A DNA stretch of 64,000 bases, from the NCBI RefSeq assembly GCF_026210795.1, contig NC_089441.1:2294001-2358000 (forward strand). Reading direction: 5' to 3'. The position numbers and the translations under genes are program-made. The DNA is from Rhizophagus irregularis. Taxonomy: Eukaryota > Glomeromycota > Glomeromycetes > Glomerales > Glomeraceae. Below are positions 46,900-60,166 of this stretch, piece after piece. How positions within the stretch are numbered: the stretch's first letter is position 1; every line of letters starts with the position of its first letter. The notes beneath the pieces were generated by a model. It saw nothing but the letters and a program-made list of their open reading frames with translations. It had not been told where the DNA came from and searched no databases.

Positions 46900-47390
46900 T
46901 ATTCAAAACACACATTTATTTACATCACGTGACAAGTACATGAAAACGTAAATGTAAATACAAATAAAAAATTAGTTGCACGACATTATGCTTAGAAGTA
47001 AATGGTCCTACGCTACGCTCTGGACAATTAAATTAAAATACTTAGTTATCGCTAATTATGATAATTATCAATGAAATAATCTCTCAATTAATATCGTGAA
47101 TCGCTATTAAAAGACATCACGGAATTTTGACCGAATAAAATTTGTTATTTATTTTTAACATATTAATTTACTTACAATTTTTGCCATTGTTTATTAATAT
47201 TTTGTAAAGAAAAGCTGAAGACTGTTTTTTAAATAAAATATAATCCTGGTGTAACTGAACTAAGAACCTGCGGTCATTCTTGTTACTTACGTCAAAACTT
47301 CTAGGACAGATAGAGGCATTTATTCGATATGCAAATCTTCGTCGATCTTTTTTAAATCAAATCAATTACTATTTAACTATTATTAATACT
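46900..47390. other. Spacer between segmental copies
   Basis: AT-rich. It contains ATCACGTGAC near 46925; nothing else supported. Confidence 0.4.
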
Positions 47391-48519
47391 GTCACCAAGT
47401 ACTTTATACGTTTCAAATAACAATTCATAGAATTGACTATGTATGAGAAGACTAATTAATTCATTTATTCACTGTTAATAAAAAATCTCTTGGCACCGGA
47501 AATTTCTTGGGAAAAATGGATCGGCAGTTTTACGGATTTTTGATTTGTCAATGACTTAGTACTAATAACACGTGAGGAGTTCGTGAACTGAGTCCGGAAT
47601 CATTAACTATTATTCATAAATAGAAATACAACCCTATAAAACGCAATTATCTGAAAAACTCCGTGAATATGATACTACATTTACAGAAATGACATGAATA
47701 AAAAAACACGGAATAACTAAATTTTTTACTAAATATTATATATTTAGATTACCCTGTATAAGCTAATTTTGAGTTGTATATTGTAACGTGTAGTATGTCT
47801 CTGTAATTTATTATGGATTGTTATCTTAAAATAGATTGGTTTAACCAGTGATCATGACAATTAAACAATAGGAATGTCTCATGTTAAAATGCTCCATTTT
47901 CTATTCATTGTTTACGCTAAATTAAGATATAAACTTTTATGATGAATATCTTTCAATACTGTTCAGTTGTCTTACAAATAATAATGGTTTCATGTCTCTA
48001 GACACAATAGATGAGGAATAATATGTCAAAATGTCGGCAAATTGGCTTGTCTATTGCGCCATTTTGCATCCAATGATCATAGAAAGATGAAACATAGCTG
48101 AGTGATAGACGAAGAATAATAATACACCAAAATATCAAAATTTTCTGCAGCAGTGATACTAAAATTAGGATAAATTTTAATAAATTTAAATATTGTGTGA
48201 CCATAATTTACGATCCCAGTGCTTATGGTTTTATTGCTTCCAAAGTTTATTTGTACAAGGTAATAGACGTTTTACCACTAACTTCTTTGATACCAAACGC
48301 ATGTGCATACCAAATACAAGCTTTTAAAGAGAGACGTAAAACAATTTTTCCATTTAAATTTCTAATTAACTATTAATAGACTAGTTCAAATTTCTATAAC
48401 ATACTTTTTTCGGCATTTTTTTTACATATGTGAATAAAACAATGCAGATCGGTTTTTGAAAGTAGTATAATAATAGCTAGACTGAAATGCTTTGAAATTG
48501 TATTACTGACAATAATCCC

Positions 48520-48665
48520 CCACCCCCTTTTTTTGGGGGATTTTTTTTTCTTTTTTTTAAACACGTTTGGTTTTTTTCTTTTTTTTTTGAAACACATTTG
48601 TTTTTTGTTTTTTTTGAAACATGTTTGGTTTTTTTTTCTTTTGTTTTTTTGAAACATGTTTGATA
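48520..48665. repeat. Poly-T / GAAACATGTTT tract, copy 2
   Basis: Counterpart of 43480-43585, expanded, with T runs of 7-10 separated by AAACACGTTTGG and GAAACATGTTTG. The Lys-rich minus-strand frames here are low-complexity by-products. Confidence 0.8.
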
Positions 48666-49393
48666 AAAAGGAAAGTTATTAATAGTAATAAATAATCAAG
48701 ATATAAATGATGAGAAATATATAAATGTTCTGTAATCCCCCCAAGTAAAAAATTTAACATTTTTCAAGTCCCTTGTTAAAAATGTTGAATTTAAAGGGGT
48801 TGACCACCTTTATTATCTAATATCCACTTATTGCATTTTCATCTCATCTCAAAACATATCATCGCGAGATATATATTACATCTCAAAATACATCCCTCCA
48901 AGATATATCACCCCAAGATATCATTCATTATGAAGAACTGAAGGCCTTCGAAGATAAAGATCCAGCATGCATATTACCTTATTTCCATCTACGATTGATA
49001 AAATAAATAATTACACTCTTCCTGCGGAAACAATATTGATTTCTGATAATTATACAATGTTGTATTATGCTAAAACAACAAATGATATTAAGGGAAAATA
49101 TGGCATAATAATTAATTACAGCAATGAGTCTATAAAGTAAGTTTAAATGATAGTACTTTTTTAGCGAATATATTTAGGAAATGCTAACGGATTTGTTGAA
49201 CATAGTATATATCGAAAAACCAGATAAAGAAGGAATAGCGGCATCACGTCAGTTTAATAACATAGTACTGTAAGTAAGTATTTTTACGAATAACAATTAG
49301 TTTTTTTTTTGAGATATTTATATTAACTTTTTCATCTTATTTTAGATATTACGTGAATTTCATGCACTAAACCTGTTATCGTTTACCTTAGTA

Positions 49394-50221
49394 TGGTCTG
49401 GTGCAATACACAAAATCACTACCTAAATTGGTAGTATTACACAAAAATCGACAAAAGGTTCCCACCTTCAACGTTATCAACAAAAACACCTTTTTTTTCT
49501 CCATGGATACGACCAAAACTTTTTAACTAGCAACGAAAAAAAAAATGAATATTCACGTCTACCAATAATTTTTAGATATTTGACAATGCCAGAAACAACA
49601 TCAAGACTTATCACTAGTACACAAGGAGATTGCTACAGTTCTTGTTATAGGGAGGCAACAGTTGCGCTGAATATAATAAAAATGAGATCTTACCACAAAA
49701 AAACCACGGCCGACCAAAAAAAGAACTTAACTGTATTGTTGTTGAGCTTATGTTATCTCTGTAAATATTTCCGATGCCCACTTATTATGACAAAAACTTG
49801 AGGAAATGGCCATATATTTCAAAATGGACATTACTTCATATACCACCTTACCATTGTGAACTACAACCGATCGAGGGAGTTTGGTCTACTGTATTCTCGC
49901 TATTAGAGACAAATTATTGTATGCTTTTAAGAAAAAGGTTACCTCTAAAGTTATAGTTAGGTTTTGGAAAGGTGTCTTGATAAGGCGAAAGAATATAAAG
50001 ATTTATCATTTATGTGATGGCCGAAAATGAAAATGAAGATTCCGAAGTTGAAGAATATTAATAAAAAATTTTATATAATTGAGAACTTTAATAAATTTAC
50101 ATTTAAATATGTCTTAAATCCTAAGTTATAAATAAAATAATTTAAAAAATTTACTTTAATTTTAAGAAAAAATTTTTTTATTAATAGCATATTGGTGTAT
50201 CAACTTTTTTGCACCGAACCA
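49394..50221 (+). mobile_element. Tc1/mariner-like element, 828 bp, with TA duplication
   Basis: Flanked by TA on both sides; the ends are TGGTCTGGTGCAA and (inverted) TGGTTCGGTGCAA. The first segmental copy shows the empty site CTTAGTAGATAG at 43854-43865, where this copy has CCTTAGTA, then the element, then TAGATAG. This establishes a precise TA insertion. Confidence 0.95.
49560..50062 (+). pseudogene. Decayed Tc1/IS630-type transposase
   Basis: The frame at 49774-49956 contains LLHIPPYHCELQPIEGVWST, the PPY..ELNPIE.VWS block just before the last acidic residue of Tc1/IS630 DDE transposases. The frames before it (MPETTSRLITSTQGDCYSSC) are shifted, and the element is too short for a full enzyme (about 340 residues would be needed). 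An acidic ending, AENENEDSEVEEY, closes it near 50060. Inactive remnant. Confidence 0.8.
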
Positions 50222-50909
50222 TAGATAGTTTAGATTTTCATTTAATAGATGGAGGTTTTGATTTTATGTATATTTTAAATATTAATGAAACACTGAAACA
50301 ACAGGATCATCACCGAAAAATTAAATAAATAATACCATTAAGTAATTTGATTACAAATAAGAATTAACAAATAATACGGACGTTGATTAAAAAAGGGTCA
50401 CCAATCAACAATTTCGATCAAAATATTAAAATTTAATAATTAATAAATTATTTTTTTAAGATAAAAGTTTCACTACTTAAATAATCAATTAAGCAAAGAA
50501 GAGAATTTAATGGTATGTTTAAATATTGTTAATATTATTGAATTTAAATGAAATATATATTTATTGTTTTTAAACTGACTATTATTTTTATAGGTGCGAT
50601 TTCAGTTCTGGATTAAATCTCATTTTCAGTAATACCAGGAACTTTCAATTTTTTATCGCGAATCATTAATATTTACTTATTTCGCTATATATCTATATAG
50701 TATACATTGATCTGTATTAATGGTGATAATTTTGGCAATTCACGCAATTTAAATCATGAAAGCTTCTACCAAAAATGTCAGTTTTATAGTTCGTACAAGG
50801 AAATATTCAATCAACGTACTCAGGGTTTATACAAAATTCGGTACACTCACTGATTTTGTATTTTTTTTAAATCTATCAATTCTATCATGAAGAAACAAAA
50901 TACTTATTC

Positions 50910-51345
50910 ATATCAAATATGCCTAGTAGTTCAAGTAAAAGTAAAAAATGAGCAAAAGACTGAAAATATTCGTGAAAATTTAATATGGGTCGATATATCC
51001 AATAAAACGAGTTGGGTTTGGAATTATTTTAAGTTGGCAACAGATGGAAAAACTTATTGAAACTATTGATGATGTAGAAAAAACTTGTGATTTTTCTTGT
51101 GCTTATAATGAAAGCGGTATGTATGACTACAAAAATTTTTTATATATTTAAAGAAAATAATATTAATTATAATACTGTATATATTATAGGATCAACTTAA
51201 AATTGATGGCGAATTTAAAAAAGTGACACCTTACAAAGAACCTAAACAAAAAGAATTAAACGAAGTGAACGGAAATGGTTTTAGAAGAATGATGAAAAAA
51301 GTCAATCCACAATTTTAACTACCATCAAACATGGTAATTAATTTT
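50910..51345 (+). pseudogene. BED-finger hAT transposase remnant
   Basis: SSSSKSKK is followed by IWVDISNKTSWVWNYFKLAT, the tryptophan/aromatic start of a BED finger, then KTCDFSCAYNESG with its Cys pair. A GT-AG intron (about 51115-51189) leads to DQLKIDGEFKKVTPYKEPKQ, GNGFRRMMKKVNPQF, a stop, then LPSNMV. NP.F..PS is typical of hAT transposases after the finger. Internal stops and the lack of a catalytic core show it is dead. Confidence 0.6.
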
Positions 51346-52559
51346 ATCACACGTAGAATTCATCCTTTTTGGCGCGTCTAAAAAATCCTGAAGGACAAAA
51401 CTCTGCGATATTTGAGACCGGTTGTTAATACAACATTCATATTATTAAAGGTTAAAAATACACCACATTTAATAATTCTAAAGTAAGAAATTTAATTTAA
51501 TATCATTTTATTTATATTATTTAGAGATTAATTTAATTTTCTTACTTATTATTATTTAGATAATATTCTTTATTTTACCTATTGTAATCAATATTTTATT
51601 AGCCATAAATATTTTTGTATCTGAAATAGTAATGAATCCATCGTTCACTAATAGAGTTTTTAGCCGTTGACATACTAGTATTAACTTACACTTTATCATC
51701 GGATTTATTTGGTCTTAAAATATTTTCGGCTGCTTTAACTCAAAGGTCAAAAAAAAATAATAGTATTGGATAGATTGTCGTTAGAGACTAGGTAAATAAA
51801 TGTAAACAAGAATTTTTTGTTCTAAGAAATACCAAAGGTTTTCAATGGCAATCTAGAATAGATTTTATGAATTATAAACGCTCTTTGGATTGGAGGAATT
51901 TTTTGGAATTTAGATTGGGAGAGAGGTATTAGGATTCACTGTTCAAGGTCGATTACGCTTTCAAGGAGATTCAGATTTTGGAAGGCTTCTTCCCCTCGGT
52001 TTTTTGGGGCTATTGGATTTCTGTATAACGTTCAGAACTGTCATTTTTTATGGCCAAGCGCAGAGTTATTCCTGTTAAGGCAGATTTCCTAAATTTTGTT
52101 CAAAAGTAAAGTAAATTGATAAGAAAAAGAGATGATAAAAAAATTAAGTTTTTTTTTTAAGAAAAAATCGAATCGTTTATTAAATGTTTCTTTAATTAGT
52201 AAGAAATTTATAGAGGGAAGAATTAGGGAAGAGAAAGGATGAGGGATAAGAAAAGGCATAGAACAAGGGAAAGGGAAAGTACGAAGGAAAGGGGAAAAGT
52301 TTCGAAATTTTTAAAAAGGAGAAAGTTTCGATAGTTTATTAAACCGAGTTTAATATAAATCACGTGATGTACGTAATGACTAATTTAATATAAATATCGA
52401 AAGGTTTCAAAATATGCAATAAGCCATAAATATATACATTTCAAATAATACGTAAGCATTGATAAATTAAGAAATACATACAAACATAACAGTCATAATT
52501 TTGCTATATTTTTTGCATATACTGACAATACCGTATTATAGTAAAATCACAATAATTAA

Positions 52560-55500
52560 GATAATTGAATAATTGACCATAATATCTCTGCATACTCTCA
52601 TGTAAGTTATAATGCTAATATATTAATGAAAGAAATAAATGTAAGAATAAGTATATTTTCAAGCGAAGGAAATCTTATTTCATACCTTATTACACCATAA
52701 AGAGATAAATTTAATGTGTCTACACGATCATTAAAGATATGTAACTAGTATTTATAATGCCGGCTTTTAATATATTAGTCTTAAGTGAAAACTTACGTTA
52801 TTTATCGCACCGAAATAAGAATTCCAAAATCTAAATAACAGGAACATTAGAGTCGCATCAAATTAACATTATAGTGATCAGCGAACAATAAATACCTGAA
52901 ATGGCGGTTGCGTTGTTTGATATATTGTGACTATATCATAAATATGGATTTTTTTTATATTAAAAGTTTTAAAGTAATATTTTTTCATTTTTATAATGTT
53001 GACGTTGAAAATGCGGCTACAATGCTTATAATTGCATAGTTAATTTGACACATTTAATTTGGGTTTAATCAACTAATTTTTCTGGAGAGTCAATGAAAAG
53101 ATTCGAAATGACATTAAATTAATTAAATGATCTGAAATTTATCTACTAATGAATGAAATTCGTAAATAGTGTATTTTTTAGATATATTTATGCTATATAT
53201 CTTATGTAAATATTATAAAGAATATCATAAATTTGTAAATTAGGCTGTTAAGGATGTACAATTAAATAATCAAATGATTTAGATTTATGTTCATTATTGA
53301 TATTAATGTATATTAAAAAAGCACTTTTTATTTTAAATTGCTGTAATTGGAGATCTTTTTTCCAGGATCATATCAAATCCGAACAAATTTTACTTTTCGC
53401 TTTTTTTTATTTTATTTATTTTTAATTTGATCGGGACCCGTGAAATTGTATTAAATGTGACCACAATGGATTCTTATTGCGGTAAATACAAAATTGTATA
53501 AATCATTAAACGCTTAATGTTAATAATTAATAACATTAAAAGAAAGCGCTTCATATTAACAAATAAATATTGTTTTTTTCGTAATTTGTATATTATTACT
53601 TAGCCTTTTTTTGAAATAAAAATGCATTAAGCACTTTAATTTCCGTTATCACCCTACAATTACTAGTTCTTAATAATATGTACTCAAACGAGTAATAACC
53701 TAAAAAGTAAATAATACGATACTTGAAACGTGTAACATTTTCCGTTATTAAATCTAGTAAATAATATTGATCGTTCTATTATGATTATAATTATGAAGAA
53801 CAAAAAAGTCGAGAAATAGAAATAGTATTTAATATATGTGAGGGATATTAACAGAATGTATTTTTAGTGAATAAATCAAAAAAAAAGATGTCAAATAATT
53901 TGAAAATAACATTATCAAACATTTTTGAATCTTTCGTGTCACATTATGTCTAAATTGAATTCAAACTCGAGAACTATCTATTATTCATCGATATTGATTT
54001 TATTAAATTTATTTTTATTAAAAAGTTCTAAAATTAGTTCTTTTATTATTACAGTATCATAATTACAAAAACTCGCTGAAACGTGCGGTAAGATTTTATG
54101 ATTGGTTTTGACAGTATATTGTTACTTATGATTTTTCGAATGTTTATAATTAATCAGTTCACCAGATATGTTATGTACATACCAACATTTTTGATAATAT
54201 TTTATCCGTACATTTTAATTTTTTTTTCGATCGCGGAGTTAATCGAAATTGAAAATATTGTGACTCCGATAGATGACGGTAACGAACGATAGATTCTTTG
54301 TTTTATTTTCAAATAATAAAAATATTTAGGAGCAATGAACGATCAAATACAACAAGTATAACAAAAAGAATATTGATAATAAAAGTGACACTAATAAATC
54401 AATAAATCAATTTTTTTAGAATATGTACTGTAAATAAAATAACTTTAAAAGAAGCAATGTGAATTTGTTGTTTTATTCATTTAATTTCTCAATTGTTGAT
54501 AACAAGCATTTAGGTGAATGGTGAATTTTCATTCCTTTAAAGAAGGCTACGTACTACGATTATTTCTCTATTGGTTAATATTGAAAATCTGATATTTGAA
54601 AAAATAAACAAACACTATACTTTAAAAGCGACAAATTTGCTTAAATTTTGTTGTTATATGTGAACATTTGTTTCAACTAAGAAATACAAATTATTAATAA
54701 GCCGTAGTTCTAACTAAAATTTTTATTTTAAAATTACAAAATTACGGTTTCTTAAAGTATAAAAAGAGAGATTAAAATATAAATAAATTTAAAAATTATT
54801 TGTATTAAAGTAATGATGATTTTACATTTATAATCAAGTAGTGTTATTAGGTTTTTGACTCTTTGTATTGTTACGCGTATTCTTGCTTATGCTCATAAAC
54901 GATGAACATCTTTTGATTTATAAATTTACGAGCGTAATATTCATTTAATTTATCCGTGCAAATCAACTTTTTTTTTCGTATAAAAGACTGAGCGATTGTT
55001 CTTTTCATTAATAAACGCAAATATGTAATTATTTAATCATAAAATTAATTCTTTTTTGATAACTTAAAACTTCCCCGTTATAATTTATTATATGATGAGC
55101 AAGGATCATTGATCACTTCATCAGGAGTTGTATTTTTTGTAGAGTCTATAATGTAAATTTATTATATAAATTTTTATAATCTGTAATACATATAAATAAT
55201 TTTTTTATTTTTTATATAATTGTCAGGTAGTTTCTTGTGAATCAAAAAATACATTTCAGATGCACTAGACACACATAATTGGTAGGCAACATCTCCACAT
55301 CTGAGATTGAGAATGTTAACGTTAATAACTGGTATAAGTAGGAACCATGAAAAAAAAAAAATTACGATTACCCATGCTAAAATTTAAGTCATGTTAGAAA
55401 TAGTAAATTGAACAAACTACTGTATAGTGCGTAAATTAACATGTCCAATCTAACGAACCAATTTAATAATTTATTTCACTAATTTGATTGGAGGAACGAT

Positions 55501-56383
55501 ATATTTAAACTAGAAGAGTTTGAAAGGGCATACGCAAAGAATTTTAATAAAGGTTGATATCGCATCACGTGAAGTATCCTTTTCCTTAGATGATATTTGT
55601 GCTAAATTTGGCGTTCGAGTCTTCGAGAAATATCTTGTATTGCCTTGTTAAATTTCTCTTTTTGTTATAAGTATCCAAGAGAAATATTTGCGTTAAGAAA
55701 ATATTAGGGCTTGAGTGAAACCGGGTTTTCCGTAGTTTGAATATAGGCCATCTATCTCAAAGTTCTTTTTTATTATGATACAGTATTTAATTACTGTTCG
55801 AATCAATATGTTTATTTAATGTCCTTTAATAAGTTCGAATTGTGGTTCAAACTGTGATATTGTCCGATCTGTTTTGCGGTCTAAAGTCTAAACCACTGTT
55901 TACGAACCGATCCTAACAAATACAGTATACTTTCATTGCATTTTAAGATATAACAGATACTGTATAACAGTCATAATATGATATTACTACCATTTTTTTT
56001 TTATAGAAGAGTTTCGGTTGAATATTACTTTTAGACACTGTACGTCGTTAAAAGATAGTAATATGATATACTTTTGTAAAGAAAAGAAATGTATACTGTA
56101 TTATAACAAGTCACAATGAAGAATTTTAATTAATATGAAAATGTCATAATACACTTAACTATCCTGTTAATTTCCGAAAAATAAAATGAGGCTTTGACAC
56201 TTTTTTACCGAAATTAGTCAACTGCATGGCCACAGTAATAATTATATTCTTTAATCACATGACATTCTCCACAGCCGTGGCGAAGTAGTGTTTTTTTAAA
56301 GCCGCATTATTCAATTTGTAAATCCTTTCTTGAATCGGATCCTTTTCTTTTTCTTTCGTGAATTCTGTTTTTTCCCCTTTATT
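52560..56383. other. AT-rich noncoding region
   Basis: No convincing gene, RNA or repeat family in nearly 4 kb. A 64-codon hydrophobic frame at 54098-54292 has no supporting context. The end of the region (56220-56383) includes CT-rich sequence before the next gene start and probably holds its promoter. Confidence 0.5.
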
Positions 56384-57733
56384 ATGGCAAAAGAAATAAA
56401 TGCGGATTATGTTTATATATTTAGCGAAAATGATGTAATAAAACCAAGCTCTTCAAAATCTTGGTCAACATTATACACTTCTGTAATTGATTTAGGTAGT
56501 GATTCAACATCTCCTCCTTCAGAAACTGCTCCAAGTTTATCAACATCAACACCAACAACTCGTCAATCAAATTATGATGATGCTTTACGCATATCTCAAT
56601 CTGCTAGTTTATCTATCGTTAATCCTATTGCAAGATCTGCTAATATAAGTAGACAATTAGAAGAAGTTTATGTACATGATGAAAAAAGGGGCAAATCACC
56701 TATTGCTTCTCCTCGTTTATTAGCCACTAAAACTAAAGGTTATAATGGAACAGCTGATTCTTCTAAGGAAAAAAGTGATATTAAGGATGATACATCGACA
56801 GATAATAAATTTAAATTAGAAAAAACTGACTTTGGTGTAATTAGTAAAGATCCCAAATTAAATAAAGAACCAAAAATATTATATGATTTCTTTTTATCAA
56901 ATAACGATAAATCTGAAATGGCTATAACAATTCATGGTAAATTTTCTATGAAATTTATGACACGAAACCCCGTATATATATTATGTTAAATAACTCGTTT
57001 ACTCCCTTTTTTTGAAATTCTTTTTTTTTAGGATATCGTACCGAAGAAAAAGATGGGACTACCCATGTAATAAGTGGAAGTCATGGTTATGAATATGAGA
57101 AAAGAGATGTTAATACCGTAGAAATAACAGATTTTATTTTTAAAATAGATTTATCTGATCATATTTTATCACAAGGTGAAATTTCTACAATTCCTCCAAA
57201 AGATGATGATGATTATGATATTAAAGATAGTAACGATATTATGCAAGTATTAGAAGAATATTGTAACAGTGGCGTCGGATTTAAAGAAATTGAAATGATA
57301 AAGGTGAGATACATGAAAATATAAAAAGACTTTAAAGACTTTGTAAGATTTTTCGTTTGTAACATTTCGTTTTGTTCGTTTATAGGTTATAATTTGGGAT
57401 TATGAACCATTATCTAAAGTGATCGCAACAATAATCAGACAACAACATTATTATAATAATATAAAAATTTCTTATCCGTTACGTAATAATATAGTTAAAG
57501 TACAATCAACTTCAACATTATATAGTTTCACAAAAAATAAATGGATAAAATTATTTTGTCTATTAACTTGCCTTTGGATAATTTTTTGGCCTATTTGGTG
57601 GTTATATAGAAAATTTTACACTGTTCAAATTAAAAGTGAATTTAGAATGAAAATTAGCACTAAAGAATGGTTCGAAAATAATGTTTCTTATATTGTTAGT
57701 AAAGCTAAACTAAATAATGAAGGAGGGAAATAA
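56384..57733 (+). CDS. Conserved-type fungal membrane-anchored protein, three exons
   Basis: Exons read 56384-56936, 57032-57303 and 57386-57733, with introns of 95 and 82 bp. The joined 1173 nt give 390 residues, ATG to TAA, without any correction. The first donor (GTAAAT at 56937) gives the smooth join AITIHGYRTEEKDGTTHV; reading on instead meets a stop. The first 150 residues are Ser/Thr-rich and disordered. The middle has EITDFIFKIDLSDHIL and VIIWDYEPLSKVIATIIR. Near the end is one strong membrane segment, LFCLLTCLWIIFWPIWWLY, followed by KEWFENNVSYIVSKAKL. I recall unnamed fungal proteins with this W-P-W membrane patch; function unknown. It is the best candidate in the window for an active host gene. 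Confidence 0.88.
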
Positions 57734-58301
57734 AAAAATTATATTGTAGAAAAGTGTAAAAATTTTCTAATATTATTATGAAGTAAATTCTTGTACATAT
57801 TTTCTTTTTGATGTATTTTAAATAGTATATTTCAAGATTTCATACGGCAGAAAAAATAAAAATTGAAAGATTATTTCATTATTTTTTATCTGGACCAAGG
57901 TTTAACGTAGCAGCGCAGCCACTATTTCTTTCTTTACAAATGTTAACGGTCCGGTTCGGTTTGACTTAAAGCCAAACCGATAAAAAGTCATTTTGTGATG
58001 CACATACATTTTATCACGCAAACTCAACCTTAATGGATCATTTATTGGTGAGTTTAATTCATCTTATAAAAAATAAATAATTTCATTAAACTACACCACC
58101 TGTGATCACTCGCTTAACACTAGTATGTTGTTTTCACAAAAACTATGGCGCAAATTATACTTGCCACTGGAATGGAAGCCATTAGACCATTAGTGTCAAA
58201 CAGTCATAAATTACACAGTATTCCAAAAAGGCAATTTTTGCAATTATTTTTTCAGAATTATAATCATGTGAATTTATTAACTACGAGAAGCTGCGCACGT
58301 C
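57734..58301. other. 3' flank of the 56.4-kb gene
   Basis: Contains AATAAAAATTG at about 57857, a possible polyadenylation signal, and the small imperfect palindrome CCGGTTCGGTTTGAC...GCCAAACCG near 57951-57980. The frame beginning at 58145 has no supporting features. Confidence 0.4.
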
Positions 58302-59649
58302 TGATGGCGCAGGCGCAGCTCCACAGCCACCCGTCACGTGATACAACAATTATTTTTTTTGTTTTCGAGGCTAAAATTAATGATTTTATCATAACAATTA
58401 AAATATTATAACAAGAAATATATGTGATAGAAATAAAAATAGCGATGTGATAAAAATAAAAACTTAAAATAGATATTCAAAATGGATCCACAATGCATCC
58501 CTTAATTCGTATTCCCTCTTTGAACTTAGAAGACCTATCTTGGTGGAGTTTTAACAATATTAATATTTTCATATTTGTTGACTATGTGTAATTAGTTTTT
58601 TTTTCATATAGTAAATCAATTGTAATTATAATAATAATTACTGTGAAGACAATGGCGTTTCTCTCGAAAAAGTACACACCTTTCTTTTATTTTGTAACGT
58701 TTAGTTTCTGGTATCGTAGTTTTCGATCTAGATTCAAAATCTTTAAACCATTCATCCATGAATGCATCTAATTCAAATTGTGGAATTTCAAAACCTACAA
58801 CAGTTCGAAATGAAGGTAATTCATTAAATGTTTTTATTAAATATGTATAATTTTGAAGGAGTATTGTTTTGGAAATTCGGGTAAAAACGTAAAGTATTCC
58901 AAGAAATGATCTATAAATGAATTTTTTATTAATATCATTCTTTAATAATAATTAATAATAATCAATATCATCTAACAAATTAAAGCTTCATGATAAATTT
59001 AACAATTAAAAATTCAATAATTAAAGTTTTATAACAAATAATTAATAAAAATTTAACAAATTAATATTCCACGATAATATTTAACAATAAAAGATGATAT
59101 AAACGTATCATTATTTAAAAAAAAAATAATTTTTAACAAAAATAAATGCAACTCTATAGACAAATCAATGATATTTTAACGAATTATTAACGAAATTAAG
59201 ATATATGATAAATTAATAATAAAATAAACACAAAAATCGAAAATATATTATCAGTTATACTAACTACAGTACATAATATAATAAATACAAATAAATTATA
59301 TTACTTTTACCAATAAATTGCATTTTTTTTTATTTTTTTCTAAAGTATAAATACTTTAAAAATCTAGATAATTAACTAACCGGCATTTTTTTGGTAATAT
59401 CACCTTCCATAATGATTATTTGTATAACTTTCTAAAAAATTTCTTAATATAAAAGCATATATATTAATTACATTAATTACATAAATATTAAGAGAAATTA
59501 TGTAAGAAATAAAACTGAAATGATAAAGAGATCGTTCTACTTGAGAAGAGAGGCGTGCACTGAAATAGGAGTATAATGTTTGCGATACAAATGATATTCC
59601 AATTTGTTGTATCACGTGACAGGTTGCTGTGGCGCTGCGCCTGCGCCAT
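58302..59649. mobile_element. 1.35-kb element with ~43-bp GC-rich inverted ends
   Basis: TGGCGCAGGCGCAGCTCCAC at 58302 runs through CACGTGATACAA and returns inverted at 59649 with few differences. These are among the most GC-rich bases in this part of the window. A target duplication is not evident. The interior is AT-rich except for the exon-like frame at 58616-58910. Confidence 0.75.
58616..58910 (-). CDS. Orphan exon-like frame inside the inverted-repeat element
   Basis: From a good acceptor (TTCATTTATAG) the minus strand stays open for 98 codons to TGA at 58616: SFLGILYVFTRISKTILLQN, then LPSFRTVVGFEIPQFELDAF and MDEWFKDFESRSKTTIPETK. The composition is protein-like and less biased than its neighbours. 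A possible first exon, MEGDITKKMP with GTTAGT, lies near 59383-59412, but its phase does not fit. It may be a captured host exon or the remains of the element's own gene. Confidence 0.4.
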
Positions 59650-60166
59650 TATGCAACATATTACATCAGTTTTAAAATGTAATCTTATTTATTAGTTATA
59701 ATATAAATAATATAATACAAAATTTATATCTATCTGCAAAAATAAATTTAAATGTAAACTTATCTGGAATGAATATAGGATTACTATAAATTTCATACTA
59801 TATTTATATAACAATTAGTCAATTATTAGTTAATCACTACTTATAATAACAAATAACTCTTTTAATTTGAAAATTCAGTAGAAAAAGCATTCAGTTTATT
59901 TGAATAAATGAACCATAAAAATCATTACTAAAAATATGTACTTCAATAAAATAAAAATAAAAAATTTATTTAAGTTATATATTAAAATAATTAAAGATTA
60001 TTAATTAATTTCAGTATTTTGTAATTTTTGTAATTAATTGTAATTTTAATTTTTTTTTTTTAACTTAATATTTAAGATATTTTAAATACAATTGTACTAA
60101 ATAATAATAATGCAAGAAAAAAATATAGAAATTATAGTAAATCAGTCTTATATTAAATATTAATAA
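59650..60166. other. AT-rich spacer
   Basis: Nothing supported. Confidence 0.4.

Larger units (their letters stand above)
47390..52550. repeat. Segmental duplication, copy 2
   Basis: Direct-orientation partner of 41700-45790, longer because of the 828-bp Tc1-like insertion and other added DNA. It keeps the unoccupied target of the 42024 MITE. About 60 bp at its left edge (47393-47452) match 41735-41795 in the opposite orientation. Confidence 0.9.

Noticed and set aside
48394-48760. Lys-rich frames on the minus strand
   Set aside because: They come from poly-T runs; low complexity explains them.
54098-54292. Small hydrophobic protein
   Set aside because: AT-rich codons alone give Phe/Ile/Leu-rich frames; no splice sites, promoter or relatives seen.
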